A DNA stretch of 64,000 nucleotides. It comes from Opitutus sp. GAS368 (lineage in GTDB: Bacteria > Verrucomicrobiota > Verrucomicrobiia > Opitutales > Opitutaceae). The stretch is taken from assembly GCF_900104925.1 (NCBI RefSeq), contig NZ_LT629735.1, positions 1,892,291 through 1,956,290 on the forward strand, read 5' to 3'. The position numbers were made by a program, and so were the translations under genes. The notes beneath the pieces are model-generated. The model was given only the letters and a program-made list of their open reading frames with translations. It did no database searches and had not been told where the DNA came from. Positions 15,235 through 23,819 of this stretch are shown piece by piece (the stretch's first letter is position 1; every line of letters begins with the position of its first letter).

Positions 15235-15924
15235 ATGAAAGAACACCGCTTCCCCGCCTTCCTCCTGCTCGCGGCACTCCTTGCGCTGCGGGTATCCGCC
15301 GCCTACCTGCCGAAGGGCACGCCCGATGCCAACGCCCTGCTCGCGCCGCCGCCCGTCCTTGGTTCAGCCGAGGACAGGTTCGACCTGGAGTGCGCCTATA
15401 CCGCCCACACCGCCGCCACGCCGGCCGAGATCGCGCTGGGCCAGGACGAGAACACGCTGACCATCTACCACTACGCGCCGGCCATCGGCGCGTGGTTCAC
15501 GCCCGGCAAATTCCCCCGGACCGACGCGCTCTTCAAGGAAGTCGAGGCCGAGGCCAAGGCGGTGGTGGATGACTCCAAGAAATACTTCAAGCGGCCGCGA
15601 CCCTACCACGTGGCGCATGACCGGTTCCCGCGCGCCATCGAGCACGAGGACCTGACACACTACAGTTATCCCAGCGGGCACTCCACCCGCGGCACGGTCT
15701 TCGCGCTGCTGCTCGCGGAGCTTTTTCCCGACCGCCGCGAGGCGATCCTGGCGAAGGGCCGCGAGGCCGGCTGGTTGCGCGTGCAGGGCGGGGTGCACTA
15801 CCCGACGGATATCTACGCCGGCCGGGTGCTCGGACAGGAGCTGGCCCGGGACTTCCTGCACAGCGAGTCCTTCCAGCACGATCTCGCCGAGGCCCGGGCT
15901 GAACTCGCGGCGGTTGTCCGGTAG
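15235..15924 (+). CDS. PAP2-family (class A type) secreted acid phosphatase
   Basis: The 229-aa protein has a signal peptide (about 1-21) and the three PAP2 motifs: KKYFKRPRPY (about 118-127), SYPSGHSTRG (about 142-151) and VQGGVHYPTDIYAGR (about 181-195), with the catalytic His residues. These match class A bacterial nonspecific acid phosphatases. It would dephosphorylate organic phosphates in the periplasm. It follows the TonB receptor gene by 8 bp. Confidence 0.9.
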   Translation: MKEHRFPAFLLLAALLALRVSAAYLPKGTPDANALLAPPPVLGSAEDRFDLECAYTAHTAATPAEIALGQDENTLTIYHYAPAIGAWFTPGKFPRTDALFKEVEAEAKAVVDDSKKYFKRPRPYHVAHDRFPRAIEHEDLTHYSYPSGHSTRGTVFALLLAELFPDRREAILAKGREAGWLRVQGGVHYPTDIYAGRVLGQELARDFLHSESFQHDLAEARAELAAVVR

Positions 15925-15932
15925 GCCGCGGC

Positions 15933-16085
15933 CTATTTGCCGGGCGCCGGCGAGGCGGACTGCCCGGCGGCCGGCCGGGACATGGCGCGATTCTTGGCCC
16001 GGCGGTCGATAACATACCAGGAAACTCCGGCGATCATCACCAGCAGCAGAATGAGAAGGACAAGGATTTCCTTGGGCAAGCGCAT
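15933..16085 (-). CDS. Small single-helix membrane protein (50 aa)
   Basis: A 50-residue reading frame starts at ATG 16085: a short basic N-terminus, one hydrophobic helix (ILVLLILLLVMIAGVSWYVI, about 7-26), a basic patch DRRAKNR, then a Pro/Ala-rich tail. It fills an otherwise empty gap between the phosphatase and the sigma gene and has a natural protein-like layout. No family is recognised. Confidence 0.6.
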   Translation of the reverse strand: MRLPKEILVLLILLLVMIAGVSWYVIDRRAKNRAMSRPAAGQSASPAPGK

Positions 16086-16191
16086 GGCGAAAGCCTAGGC
16101 CGGGCTCAGCCCGGCGCCAGTGCAATCACCCCTGAGGGGCAATATGGGATTGTGACCCGCGGCCTCGGCCCCATAGCCTCCGGCGCGAGGC

Positions 16192-16911
16192 ATGAGCGCG
16201 TTTCCGCAGACCGACTGGATTCGCTTGGCCGCGCTGCGGGAAGGCCGCGCGGAGGACAAGCAGCGGGTGTTGGGTGAATTGTTTGGGCGCTACCGCGATC
16301 CGGTGCTGGCCTATCTCCGGGGCCGGGGCAGCCGGGCCGAGCAGGCAGAGGACTTGGTCCAGGATTTTTTCCTGCACGCCATCCGGCACGGACTGTTCGA
16401 GAAAGCCGACGCCTCGCGCGGCCGCTTCCGCAACCTGCTGCTGACGGCGCTGCAGCACTATGCCGCCAAAGCACACCGGGCGGAGCACGCGCTGCGGCGC
16501 CGCCCCGCCGGGGGGTTTGCCGGGAACGACGTGGCGGACCTGCCCGAGGGCGCGCTGCCCGCGGACCACGCCACGCCGGAGCGGGCCTTTCTGCGCGGCT
16601 GGGCCCTGACGCTGATCCGGCGCGTGCTGGTCGTCCTGGAGAAGGAGTATGCCGGACCCGACCGCCGCGCCCATTATGAGATTTTCCGCCGGCTGCTGAT
16701 CGCCCCGATTCTCGAGGGCACCGGCGCGCCCACCCAGCACGAGCTGGCGGGCGCGCTCGGCCTGACCGAGAAGGAAGTGGCTAACCGGCTGGTGACCGCC
16801 CGCCGCGCCTATCAGCGCCTGTTGCGGGAGGAAATCGCCACCTACGCCCGCAGTGAGGCGGAGATCGACGAGGAAGTCCGCGAACTTTTCCAAAAACTCA
16901 GCCAACCCTGA
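16192..16911 (+). CDS. ECF-type RNA polymerase sigma factor
   Basis: The 239-aa protein has a sigma-70 region 2 (LFGRYRDPVLAYLRGRG...QAEDLVQDFFLHAI, about 29-63), then a long insert, then a region-4-like HTH (ELAGALGLTEKEVANRLVTARRAYQRLL, about 184-211). The AEDLVQDFF segment is the core-binding helix. It is longer than usual ECF factors, as in Planctomycetes/Verrucomicrobia families. The zinc-binding membrane protein gene starts 4 bp after its stop; the TPR kinase gene nearby may belong to the same signalling unit (inference). Confidence 0.85.
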   Translation: MSAFPQTDWIRLAALREGRAEDKQRVLGELFGRYRDPVLAYLRGRGSRAEQAEDLVQDFFLHAIRHGLFEKADASRGRFRNLLLTALQHYAAKAHRAEHALRRRPAGGFAGNDVADLPEGALPADHATPERAFLRGWALTLIRRVLVVLEKEYAGPDRRAHYEIFRRLLIAPILEGTGAPTQHELAGALGLTEKEVANRLVTARRAYQRLLREEIATYARSEAEIDEEVRELFQKLSQP

Positions 16912-16915
16912 TCTT

Positions 16916-17503
16916 ATGAGCCAAGTAACCTTTGACCAAGTCTTCGTGCGGGAGCTCGGCAAACAGCGGGAGAGTGGATTCAACACCAAGGTCTGCGTGG
17001 CCTTCGGCGCGGTTAGCATACCGCTGGCGATATTCTCGCACCCGGCCTGGCTGGCAGTCACCGCGCTGGCCGCGCTGTTTTACTGGTTTCACCGCTCGAT
17101 GTATGGCGGCGACCACGACCTGATGAACCCGGCGGCCCGCCAAGCGTGCGAATTCATGGTGCAGGTGCGTCAGTCGGGCCACGCGCGCAGCCTGATGCCG
17201 CTTACCGGTGTCGTGACGATCATGAGGCTGGCCTTGTCGGAGTATTGCGCGAATGACTCCCGGGCGGGGGCGAAGAACCAGGCGCCGGACCAAGTGGTCT
17301 GGCCGGGGGCGCGGATCGCGCGAAACCTGACGGTCACCTGTGCGCATTGCCAGCATACGGCCGACCGGTCCGTCACCGGAGCCTGGTGGGCGGCGAAAGC
17401 GGCTTTCAAGCCGTTCACCGACCGGGCGCGCTACCTGCGTCCGGACGGCACCTGCGCCAAGTGCGGCAACATCGAGGGTTGGTTTGAGTCCTGTCATCCA
17501 TAA
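16916..17503 (+). CDS. Hypothetical membrane protein with CxxC zinc-binding motifs
   Basis: The 195-aa protein is set from ATG 16916, right after the sigma-factor stop. A hydrophobic hairpin lies at about 25-55 (VCVAFGAVSIPLAIF, WLAVTALAALFYWF). In the C-terminal part there are two CxxC pairs (TCAHCQH and TCAKCGN, about 141-186) that look like a zinc ribbon. The role is unknown; co-transcription with the sigma factor suggests a membrane-bound partner or target. Confidence 0.7.
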   Translation: MSQVTFDQVFVRELGKQRESGFNTKVCVAFGAVSIPLAIFSHPAWLAVTALAALFYWFHRSMYGGDHDLMNPAARQACEFMVQVRQSGHARSLMPLTGVVTIMRLALSEYCANDSRAGAKNQAPDQVVWPGARIARNLTVTCAHCQHTADRSVTGAWWAAKAAFKPFTDRARYLRPDGTCAKCGNIEGWFESCHP

Positions 17504-17570
17504 AGCGGGCTGTTTGGCGCGCGGGCGCGGCACCCTCTGGCTGGCGATTGCCTCGAAGTAGATGGCCGGT

Positions 17571-19358
17571 TCAGTCCAGCTTCCGGCGGGCGCGCAGCAG
17601 CAATTCATTGCCCGGCAGGATGGCCAGGCCGCGCTCGATACAGGTCCGCGCCTCGGCGAAGCGGCCGAGCGAGGCGAGTGCCGAGAACTTGGCGCTGTGG
17701 GCGCCGGCCAGGGTCTGGTCGAGGGTCAGGGCGCGTCCGGCCGCTTCGAGCGCCTCCGTCCACCGCCCCAGCTCGAGCAGGGCGTTGGCCTTCTGCACAT
17801 GGGCCTTGGCGTAGGTGGGATTCAGCGCCAGCGCCTGTTCCGCGCTTTCCAGCGCCTGGGGAAAGGCGCCCATCCGGCGCATAAGGATCGCGCGGTTGTT
17901 CCAGGTGATGGCCGCCTTGGGATTTTCCGTGAGGATCCGGTGGATGAGGTCGTAGGCTTCCTTTTCCTCCAGCAGCTCGATGGCCAGCTGGGTGCAGCCG
18001 TCGAGCGGGGCGAAACGGTCCGCCGTCGCGCAGTGCCGCAAGGCCAGGCGCAGCCAGCGGCGGGCGTCCTCCGTGCGGCCGAGGGCGCTCGCCGCCTGCG
18101 CGGCGCTGGCGACGGGCTCCAGCGCATCGGGGGCAAATTCATGCGCCGCGGTAAAGCTGGCCAAGGCGGCGGGCAGGTCCTGCGTGGCCTGTAACACCAG
18201 GCCCAGCGCGCTGTGAGCCTTCCAGTTTTCCCGATCCAGCTGCAGCGCCTGTTTGGCGGCGACCTTCGCCTGGTCGAGGCGGCCGAGGTTGATCCACGAC
18301 TGCGCGGCGTTGACGAGGGCGGCGGCCCGGTCGGGGGCATCGGGCGCGGGATCGGTGACCGGTTCAGTGCCGAGCAAGGTGCGATGGATGTGGGTGAGCT
18401 CGGCGGCGAGCGCGGCGAAACCGGCGGGTCGGCGCGCGGGATCCCGTTCCAGGCAGCGGAGGATCAAAGCGGCAAACGCCGGCGGGATATCCGCCACGAT
18501 TTCCCGCGGATCGGGCGCGGGTTGCACGACGTTGAGCGCGGATTCTTCCAGTGGAAACGGGAAACAGCGGGTGGCTGAAACGTAAAGCACCACGCCACAG
18601 GCATAGAGGTCGGTGGCCACGGTGCGCGCCGGCCGGCCGGAGAGCATCTCGGGCGCAAAAAATCCCCGCGTGCCCGCGAGCAGCATGTCGTCGGCCGCGT
18701 CATCGGGCGTCAGCGCGAGGCCGAAGTCCGCGACCTTGGCGGCGCCCTCCGGGCCGAGCAGGATGTTGATCGGTTTCAGATCGCCATGCACCAGTCCGGC
18801 GAAGGCCAGGCCGCGGGCCACGCCCAGTCCGGTGCGCAGGGTGGTGCGCCAGTCGGTCGTGCCGGCGAGGATCTCGTCCTGGAGGCTGCGGGCCCCGGGG
18901 ATGTATTCGAGCACCAGATAAGGCAGGCGGTTGTGTTCCTCTACACCGTAGGCGAGCACCAGGTTGGGGTGGGGGGCCAGTGCGACGCAGTGAGCGGCTT
19001 CGGCGAGGAACATCTCGCGCAGCTCCGGGTTGGCAAGGTGGCGGGGCAGGGGGGTCTTCAGCGCGACGAGATTGCCGCTGTGGGTGAATTGCTCGGGCCC
19101 GAGGTAACGGCCGATATACACGAGGCCGAATCCGCCCCGGAGGATTTTTTCCACCCGGTAGCGGTCGCCAATGGTGTCGCCCGGTTGGAAGGGCGCGCGT
19201 TCGATCAGTTCACAATCGCGCTGGAGCTGCGCGCGCGCAGCTCCGTGATCCGGCAGCACGGCCGAGGCGAAAAGGCGGGCGAGGCTGCGGGTTGGCGCCG
19301 CGGTGGCGTCACGCAGAGCCTGCTGCAATTTGCCGAGGCGGGGGGCGGGGTCGCTCAT
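17571..19358 (-). CDS. Serine/threonine protein kinase with C-terminal TPR repeats
   Basis: The 595-aa protein has a Hanks-type kinase domain from about residue 60: glycine-rich loop RGGFGLVYIG, catalytic loop HGDLKPINILLG (HGD in place of HRD) and VADFGLAL (DFG). A TPR array follows over about residues 340-595 (e.g. AQSWINLGRLDQAKVAAKQALQLD). No transmembrane helix is evident, so it is probably cytoplasmic. It converges with the sigma/zinc protein operon. Together with the adjacent CxxC protein, this suggests a kinase-based sensory unit. Confidence 0.92.
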   Translation of the reverse strand: MSDPAPRLGKLQQALRDATAAPTRSLARLFASAVLPDHGAARAQLQRDCELIERAPFQPGDTIGDRYRVEKILRGGFGLVYIGRYLGPEQFTHSGNLVALKTPLPRHLANPELREMFLAEAAHCVALAPHPNLVLAYGVEEHNRLPYLVLEYIPGARSLQDEILAGTTDWRTTLRTGLGVARGLAFAGLVHGDLKPINILLGPEGAAKVADFGLALTPDDAADDMLLAGTRGFFAPEMLSGRPARTVATDLYACGVVLYVSATRCFPFPLEESALNVVQPAPDPREIVADIPPAFAALILRCLERDPARRPAGFAALAAELTHIHRTLLGTEPVTDPAPDAPDRAAALVNAAQSWINLGRLDQAKVAAKQALQLDRENWKAHSALGLVLQATQDLPAALASFTAAHEFAPDALEPVASAAQAASALGRTEDARRWLRLALRHCATADRFAPLDGCTQLAIELLEEKEAYDLIHRILTENPKAAITWNNRAILMRRMGAFPQALESAEQALALNPTYAKAHVQKANALLELGRWTEALEAAGRALTLDQTLAGAHSAKFSALASLGRFAEARTCIERGLAILPGNELLLRARRKLD

Positions 19359-19375
19359 CGGTCAGCCCGCCGGAG

Positions 19376-20479
19376 TCAGGCGAGCATCCGGCTGGCCTCG
19401 GCCAGCCCGCCGCCCAGCCGGGGCGCAAGCCGGGCGAAATGCGTCCGGCGCTCCGACGTGTAACCAAGGTCAAACAAAACAAGGCCCAGCCCGACCTCGC
19501 CATAGATGCGTCCCGCGTCGGTCAGCTTGGCCCGCTCGGCCGGGGTGGCGGGGAGTTGCAGCGCTTTTTCATAGGCGGTCACGATGCTCTCCGGCTCCGT
19601 GATGCAATGATGGAATGATTCCCAGGCTTCGTCGTGCCGCCGCTCCAGCAACAGGGCCACGGCGCGCAGCGGCCGGCAGACGATCATCGATTCCAACACG
19701 CGCTTCCGTGGGTGCAGCAGTTGGGTTTGCAGCCACTGGTCGCTCATCGTCACAAAGTCTGCCAGCAGGAGAAAGGCGGCGAATTCACAGGAGGGTCGGG
19801 TCGCGGCCGCAGCCAGAAACGATTCACCCAGCCAGTTGTAGTCTCTTCCCCCGAACGCCACCAGGGTGTCAATGAGGGTCTTGTCCGCCGGGGGGAGCTC
19901 GGCGACCACTTTGCCGATCTTGAAAGTCTCGTCGTGGGGCGGGCGGCGGCCCTCGAAGCAAAACAGCAGGCGCGTGGGATTGTCCGTCCCGTGCAAGACG
20001 AGGCGCTGGAGCAGTTCGCGGGCCTCGGAAATTCGGCCGTGCCGGATTAGCGCGGTGGCCTGGCCGGCATCTCCCCAAGGTTTGCCCCGGCCAAAGAGTC
20101 CCGCTTTCAGGCCTGGTTTCCAGTCGGCAGGCACGCCCGGGGGTGGCGGCAGCGGGTGCAGCCGCCGCAAGGGTTCCAGCGAATTCGGCAAGCCGATCTC
20201 CTGGACCGGGGCCCGGGGCGTTGCCGCCGCTTCGGCCTCCGACTGGGTTTGCGCATGAAAGGCGCGATGACAGGCGTGGCAGAGAAACCAGTCGGTCTCG
20301 TTCTCGCGGACCACCTTTGACCAGTAAGCGAGGTTCTGGTCATGGCTCCAGCCGGCCCGACCCACCGCCAAGCGCAGTTGAAACGGATTGAATTTTCCAT
20401 CCACAACTGCGCGTTGGAATGTCCGCACGGGCACCGTCACGCCATCGCTCCCGGCATTGCACACGTCGCAGATCCCCAT
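19376..20479 (-). CDS. Hypothetical zinc-binding protein with CxxC motifs
   Basis: The chosen ATG 20479 gives 367 residues; a start at 20539 would add 20 less likely residues. The N-terminus carries CDVCNAG (about 4-10) and a second pair FLCHACHRAFH (about 60-70), so the N-terminal 75 residues look like a zinc-binding module. The remainder is a leucine-rich helical region with no family I recognise. It lies 17 bp upstream of the kinase gene on the same strand and is probably its operon partner. Confidence 0.7.
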   Translation of the reverse strand: MGICDVCNAGSDGVTVPVRTFQRAVVDGKFNPFQLRLAVGRAGWSHDQNLAYWSKVVRENETDWFLCHACHRAFHAQTQSEAEAAATPRAPVQEIGLPNSLEPLRRLHPLPPPPGVPADWKPGLKAGLFGRGKPWGDAGQATALIRHGRISEARELLQRLVLHGTDNPTRLLFCFEGRRPPHDETFKIGKVVAELPPADKTLIDTLVAFGGRDYNWLGESFLAAAATRPSCEFAAFLLLADFVTMSDQWLQTQLLHPRKRVLESMIVCRPLRAVALLLERRHDEAWESFHHCITEPESIVTAYEKALQLPATPAERAKLTDAGRIYGEVGLGLVLFDLGYTSERRTHFARLAPRLGGGLAEASRMLA

Positions 20480-20613
20480 GGGCAGAATGCAAACCGACGC
20501 CTCCGGCCGGCGCAATCCGCGAAAAAGTGCGAATCTCACGCAGAGTCAGGCCGATTCTCGGTAAGTAAGGGGTGAACGCAAAAATTAAACCCGCAACCTC
20601 CACCCCCGCCTCC

Positions 20614-20781
20614 ATGAAAAATACACCGCTCAGGTTACTCCTGCTCCTGGGGTTCGTCGTCTCCGCCGCCACGGCGGCACACGCGGACCCCAGTTCCTAC
20701 ACGGTCAACAGTTCCAGCGGCACGGTCCACAATCCCCCGCCGCCGCCCCGGCCGCCCGCGTGCGCTTGCGTGCGCGGTTAA
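20614..20781 (+). CDS. Small secreted Pro/Cys-rich peptide (55 aa)
   Basis: From ATG 20614 the peptide has a clear signal sequence (LLLLLGFVVSAATAAHA), a short Ser/Thr/Asn segment, then a PPPPPRPPACACVRG tail. It follows a normal start in an otherwise empty stretch. No function is known. Confidence 0.5.
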   Translation: MKNTPLRLLLLLGFVVSAATAAHADPSSYTVNSSSGTVHNPPPPPRPPACACVRG

Positions 20782-20842
20782 ACCACTCGCGCCCGCCGGA
20801 CCGGGATTGCCGATCCGGCGGGCGCGAGCCACTTTTCCTTCC

Positions 20843-21190
20843 ATGAAAACACTAATCTGTCTCCTCGGGCTCGCGCTGGCACCGCTCCCCATGCTCGCGC
20901 TCATGCCGCGCTCGCTCCCCGCGCCGTTGGCGGCCCCGGCTCCCGCCGGCGAAGTCTCGCTCATGGGCACGCTGCAACAGCGCGTGGCCCTCGGCGGTGA
21001 GACCACGGGCTGGTCGCTCCACTATGACCAGGACCAGCGGGTCGATCTGCTGCTGCCCATCGATGCCTTTGCCTGGATCCGTGACGGTCTCGCGGTGGGG
21101 GTGAAGGGTCATTTCGAGACCCGCCAATATCCGGAGCGCGGTGCGGTGCGGGTCTTGGTCGTGCGCGAAATCACTCAGGTCGTGACCTGA
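20843..21190 (+). CDS. Small secreted hypothetical protein
   Basis: From ATG 20843 there are 115 residues: a signal peptide (ICLLGLALAPLPMLAL), then a soluble domain containing EVSLMGTLQQRVALGG and GLAVGVKGHFETRQYPE that looks like a beta-rich OB-type fold. No family is recognised. Confidence 0.6.
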   Translation: MKTLICLLGLALAPLPMLALMPRSLPAPLAAPAPAGEVSLMGTLQQRVALGGETTGWSLHYDQDQRVDLLLPIDAFAWIRDGLAVGVKGHFETRQYPERGAVRVLVVREITQVVT

Positions 21191-21249
21191 CACGCGCGAT
21201 TAGTCGTTCACCCCTCCCGCGTCGCCCCCGCATCCACCCTCTGCCCGCC

Positions 21250-21531
21250 ATGGCCTCCGCCCAGATCATCTGCCCGAAATGCCACCGGTCGCTCAACCTG
21301 CCGGCGCAGCTGGAAGTGATGCGGGAGGTGCACCAGGGCGGCGGCGGTTATATCGCCTTCGGGGATCCCGATCGCCGATTGGGTTGCCCGTCCTGCGGGC
21401 ATGGCATCCGCGTCGGCGACATCACCGAGGGCAAGCACAACCCCAAGCCGGCCGGCTGGCTCGCGACCCTGCTCAACTTCGCGTTCCTCGCGGCCATCGT
21501 GCTGGGCGTGCTCTACGCCTGCTCGCGTTGA
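21250..21531 (+). CDS. Zinc-ribbon protein with C-terminal membrane helix
   Basis: The 93-aa protein has two CxxC pairs, IICPKCHRS (about 7-15) and LGCPSCGHG (about 49-57), forming a zinc ribbon, and one transmembrane helix at about 74-91. It is tail-anchored by design. The function is unknown. It converges with the EamA transporter gene. Confidence 0.7.
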   Translation: MASAQIICPKCHRSLNLPAQLEVMREVHQGGGGYIAFGDPDRRLGCPSCGHGIRVGDITEGKHNPKPAGWLATLLNFAFLAAIVLGVLYACSR

Positions 21532-21540
21532 CGCGAACTT

Positions 21541-22401
21541 TCAGCCCAGCGCCAGGGCAATCACGCCCGCGACCATGCCGCCGGTGGCGATGAGCCGGTG
21601 CCGGACGTCGCCCTCCTGTAGAAACCGGGCGCCGAGATAGGCGCCCATGAGGATGCTGATTTCCCGCACCGGGGCGACATAGCTGAGCGGGGAGAGCGTC
21701 AAGGCCGTGAGGACAAGGATATAGCCGGCCGGTCCGAGCACCGCGACGGTCAGGCACTCGCGCCAGTTTTTGCGCCAGACTTCGCGGCATTCCGGCCAGC
21801 GGCGCAGGGCGAGCGGAGCGAAGAGCCCGGAACGGGCGACATTGCCGCCCCAGTCGATCAGGAGCGGCGATATCGCCGCGAAGACCACCGCGCGCTGGTC
21901 GGCGAAGGTGTAAGCGGCAATGAACACCCCGCAAGTGACGCCGTTGAAGATCGCCACCCCGTGCGGATGGCTGCGCCAGAGCGCGGCGCCGCCCGTGAGG
22001 TAAAAGATGCTGCCAACAATCAGCGCGATGCCGCCCAGGGCGAGAAGGGAGGGGCGCTCGCCGAGGAAGATGATGGCGGCGAGGGCGGAGAGCAGCGGCC
22101 CGGTGCCGCGCGCCAGCGGGTAGACGAGCGAAAAATCCCCGGTGCGATACGCCCGTTGCAGGTAGATCGAGTAGCCGGAGTGCAACACGCCGCTCAGGAT
22201 CATGAAACCCACGCCCGCCGCGGTGATAACCGCCGGGTGCAGCCAAAAATAAACCGCGACCACCGGCGTCCACAGCGCAAACGACAGCAGGCCGACGATC
22301 CAGATGAAGGGCAATCCGCTGGCGGCGCGCTTCGAGGCCAGGTTCCACGTCGCGTGCATGATGGCGGCGATGAGGACGAGACCGAGCGCGAGGGCGGACA
22401 T
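21541..22401 (-). CDS. EamA-family (DMT) transporter
   Basis: The 286-aa membrane protein starts at ATG 22401. It has two EamA halves with about ten helices; MHATWNLASKRA near the start and YPLARGTGPLLSALAAI mid-protein are typical. It would export metabolites across the inner membrane; the substrate is unknown. It is divergent from the MATE gene. Confidence 0.85.
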   Translation of the reverse strand: MSALALGLVLIAAIMHATWNLASKRAASGLPFIWIVGLLSFALWTPVVAVYFWLHPAVITAAGVGFMILSGVLHSGYSIYLQRAYRTGDFSLVYPLARGTGPLLSALAAIIFLGERPSLLALGGIALIVGSIFYLTGGAALWRSHPHGVAIFNGVTCGVFIAAYTFADQRAVVFAAISPLLIDWGGNVARSGLFAPLALRRWPECREVWRKNWRECLTVAVLGPAGYILVLTALTLSPLSYVAPVREISILMGAYLGARFLQEGDVRHRLIATGGMVAGVIALALG

Positions 22402-22487
22402 GACAGTGCACCACGAAGGCAGGATGCACAGGGGGAACAATAAAAAACCGGGTTGCGGGCCGGCACGGTCGCGGCCTTCGTGGCGGG

Positions 22488-23819
22488 GTGTTTGATTTCA
22501 CTGAGATTCGCCGCGAGCTGCGCCCGACGCTGACGCTGGCCTTTCCGATCGTCGTCGGGCAGGTCAGCCAGATGTTGATCGGGCTCACCGACAGCGCGTT
22601 CATCGGCCGGGTGGGCAAGGTGGAGCTGGCGGCGGCGGCGTTCACGCACGGCATATTCAACATTTTCTACATCGTCGGCCTCGGGCTGCTGCTCGGCACC
22701 GGCGTGTTTGCGGCGCGGGACCACGGCGCGGGCGACGATGCCGGCTGCGCCGCCTGGCTCCGTCACGGCCGGGCGCTGGCGCTCGTCGTGGGCGTGCTTG
22801 GTTTTGGCTGCATGCTGGTGTTGTCCACGCAGCTCCATCGCTTCGGCCAGCCGGCGGAGGTGGTGGCGGTCGTGCGGCCGTTCTACCTGCTGATCGCGGG
22901 CTCGATCGTGTTTGCGCTGTTCTTCCAGGTGCAACGCCAGTTCGCCGAGTCCCTCGGCCGGCCGTGGGTGCCGATGGGCATCATGCTCGCGGACATCGCG
23001 CTGAACGCGTTTTTCAACTGGGTGTTCGTGTTCGGCCACCTGGGCTTTCCGGCGCTGGGCCTGGTCGGTTCCGGGTGGGCGACGCTCCTGGCTCGCTTTA
23101 CCGCGGTGGCGGCCATCGCGGTGTGGCTGCGGAGTTCAGCGACATTCGCTTGCGTGCGGTCTGAACCGTGGGCGGGCTGGGAGCGCGGGCGTTTCGGGGC
23201 GCTGCTGAGGCTGGGTGTGCCGGCGGCGGGCATGCTGCTGTTCGAGGGCGGAGCGTTTGCCGCGTCCGCGCTGATGATGGGCTGGCTCGGCACGGTGCCG
23301 CTGGCCGCGCACCAGATCGCCATCGGCTGCGCGTCGCTGGCCTTCATGTTCCCGCTCGGGCTGTCGCTGGCCGTGAGCATGCGCATCAGCCGGGCGAGCG
23401 GCGAGGGCCGGACCGGGGCGCTGCGGTCCATCGGCTTCGGCGCGCTGGCGACCGGCCTGGTGATCATGCTGGGCTTCGCGTTGGCGTTTGCGCTGGCGGG
23501 CCGCGCCATCACGGCGGCGTTCACGCCGGCGGCGGACGTGGCGTCACTGGCGGCGGAGCTGCTCGTGGTGGCGGCGTTCTTCCAGCTGTTCGACGGCGGG
23601 CAGGTGATCAGCGTCGGGGCCCTGCGCGGCCTGCACGACGTGCGCGTGCCGACCGTCATCACCTTCATTGCCTACTGGGTCATCTCGCTGCCGCTCGGCT
23701 ACTGGCTGGCGTTCCACACCTCACTTGGCGCGGTTGGTTTGTGGACCGGACTGGCCGCGGGATTGGGGTCCGCCGCGTTGCTGCTCGGCTGGCGCTTCCA
23801 TCGGCTGACCAAGTCATAG
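22488..23819 (+). CDS. MATE-family multidrug/Na+ efflux transporter
   Basis: The 443-aa, twelve-helix protein starts at GTG 22488. The N-terminal half has FPIVVGQVSQMLIGLTDSAFIGRVG, the classic MatE segment, and the second half repeats it (VPAAGMLLFEGGAFAASALMMGWLG). The length is normal for the family. It would export cationic compounds using a Na+ or H+ gradient. It ends at the junction with the restriction-modification genes. Confidence 0.92.
   Translation: MFDFTEIRRELRPTLTLAFPIVVGQVSQMLIGLTDSAFIGRVGKVELAAAAFTHGIFNIFYIVGLGLLLGTGVFAARDHGAGDDAGCAAWLRHGRALALVVGVLGFGCMLVLSTQLHRFGQPAEVVAVVRPFYLLIAGSIVFALFFQVQRQFAESLGRPWVPMGIMLADIALNAFFNWVFVFGHLGFPALGLVGSGWATLLARFTAVAAIAVWLRSSATFACVRSEPWAGWERGRFGALLRLGVPAAGMLLFEGGAFAASALMMGWLGTVPLAAHQIAIGCASLAFMFPLGLSLAVSMRISRASGEGRTGALRSIGFGALATGLVIMLGFALAFALAGRAITAAFTPAADVASLAAELLVVAAFFQLFDGGQVISVGALRGLHDVRVPTVITFIAYWVISLPLGYWLAFHTSLGAVGLWTGLAAGLGSAALLLGWRFHRLTKS

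Noticed and set aside
12317-15277. 986-codon minus-strand open frame
   Set aside because: It is antisense to the TonB receptor; its low-complexity, Arg/Gly/Val-rich translation is typical of a GC-rich shadow.
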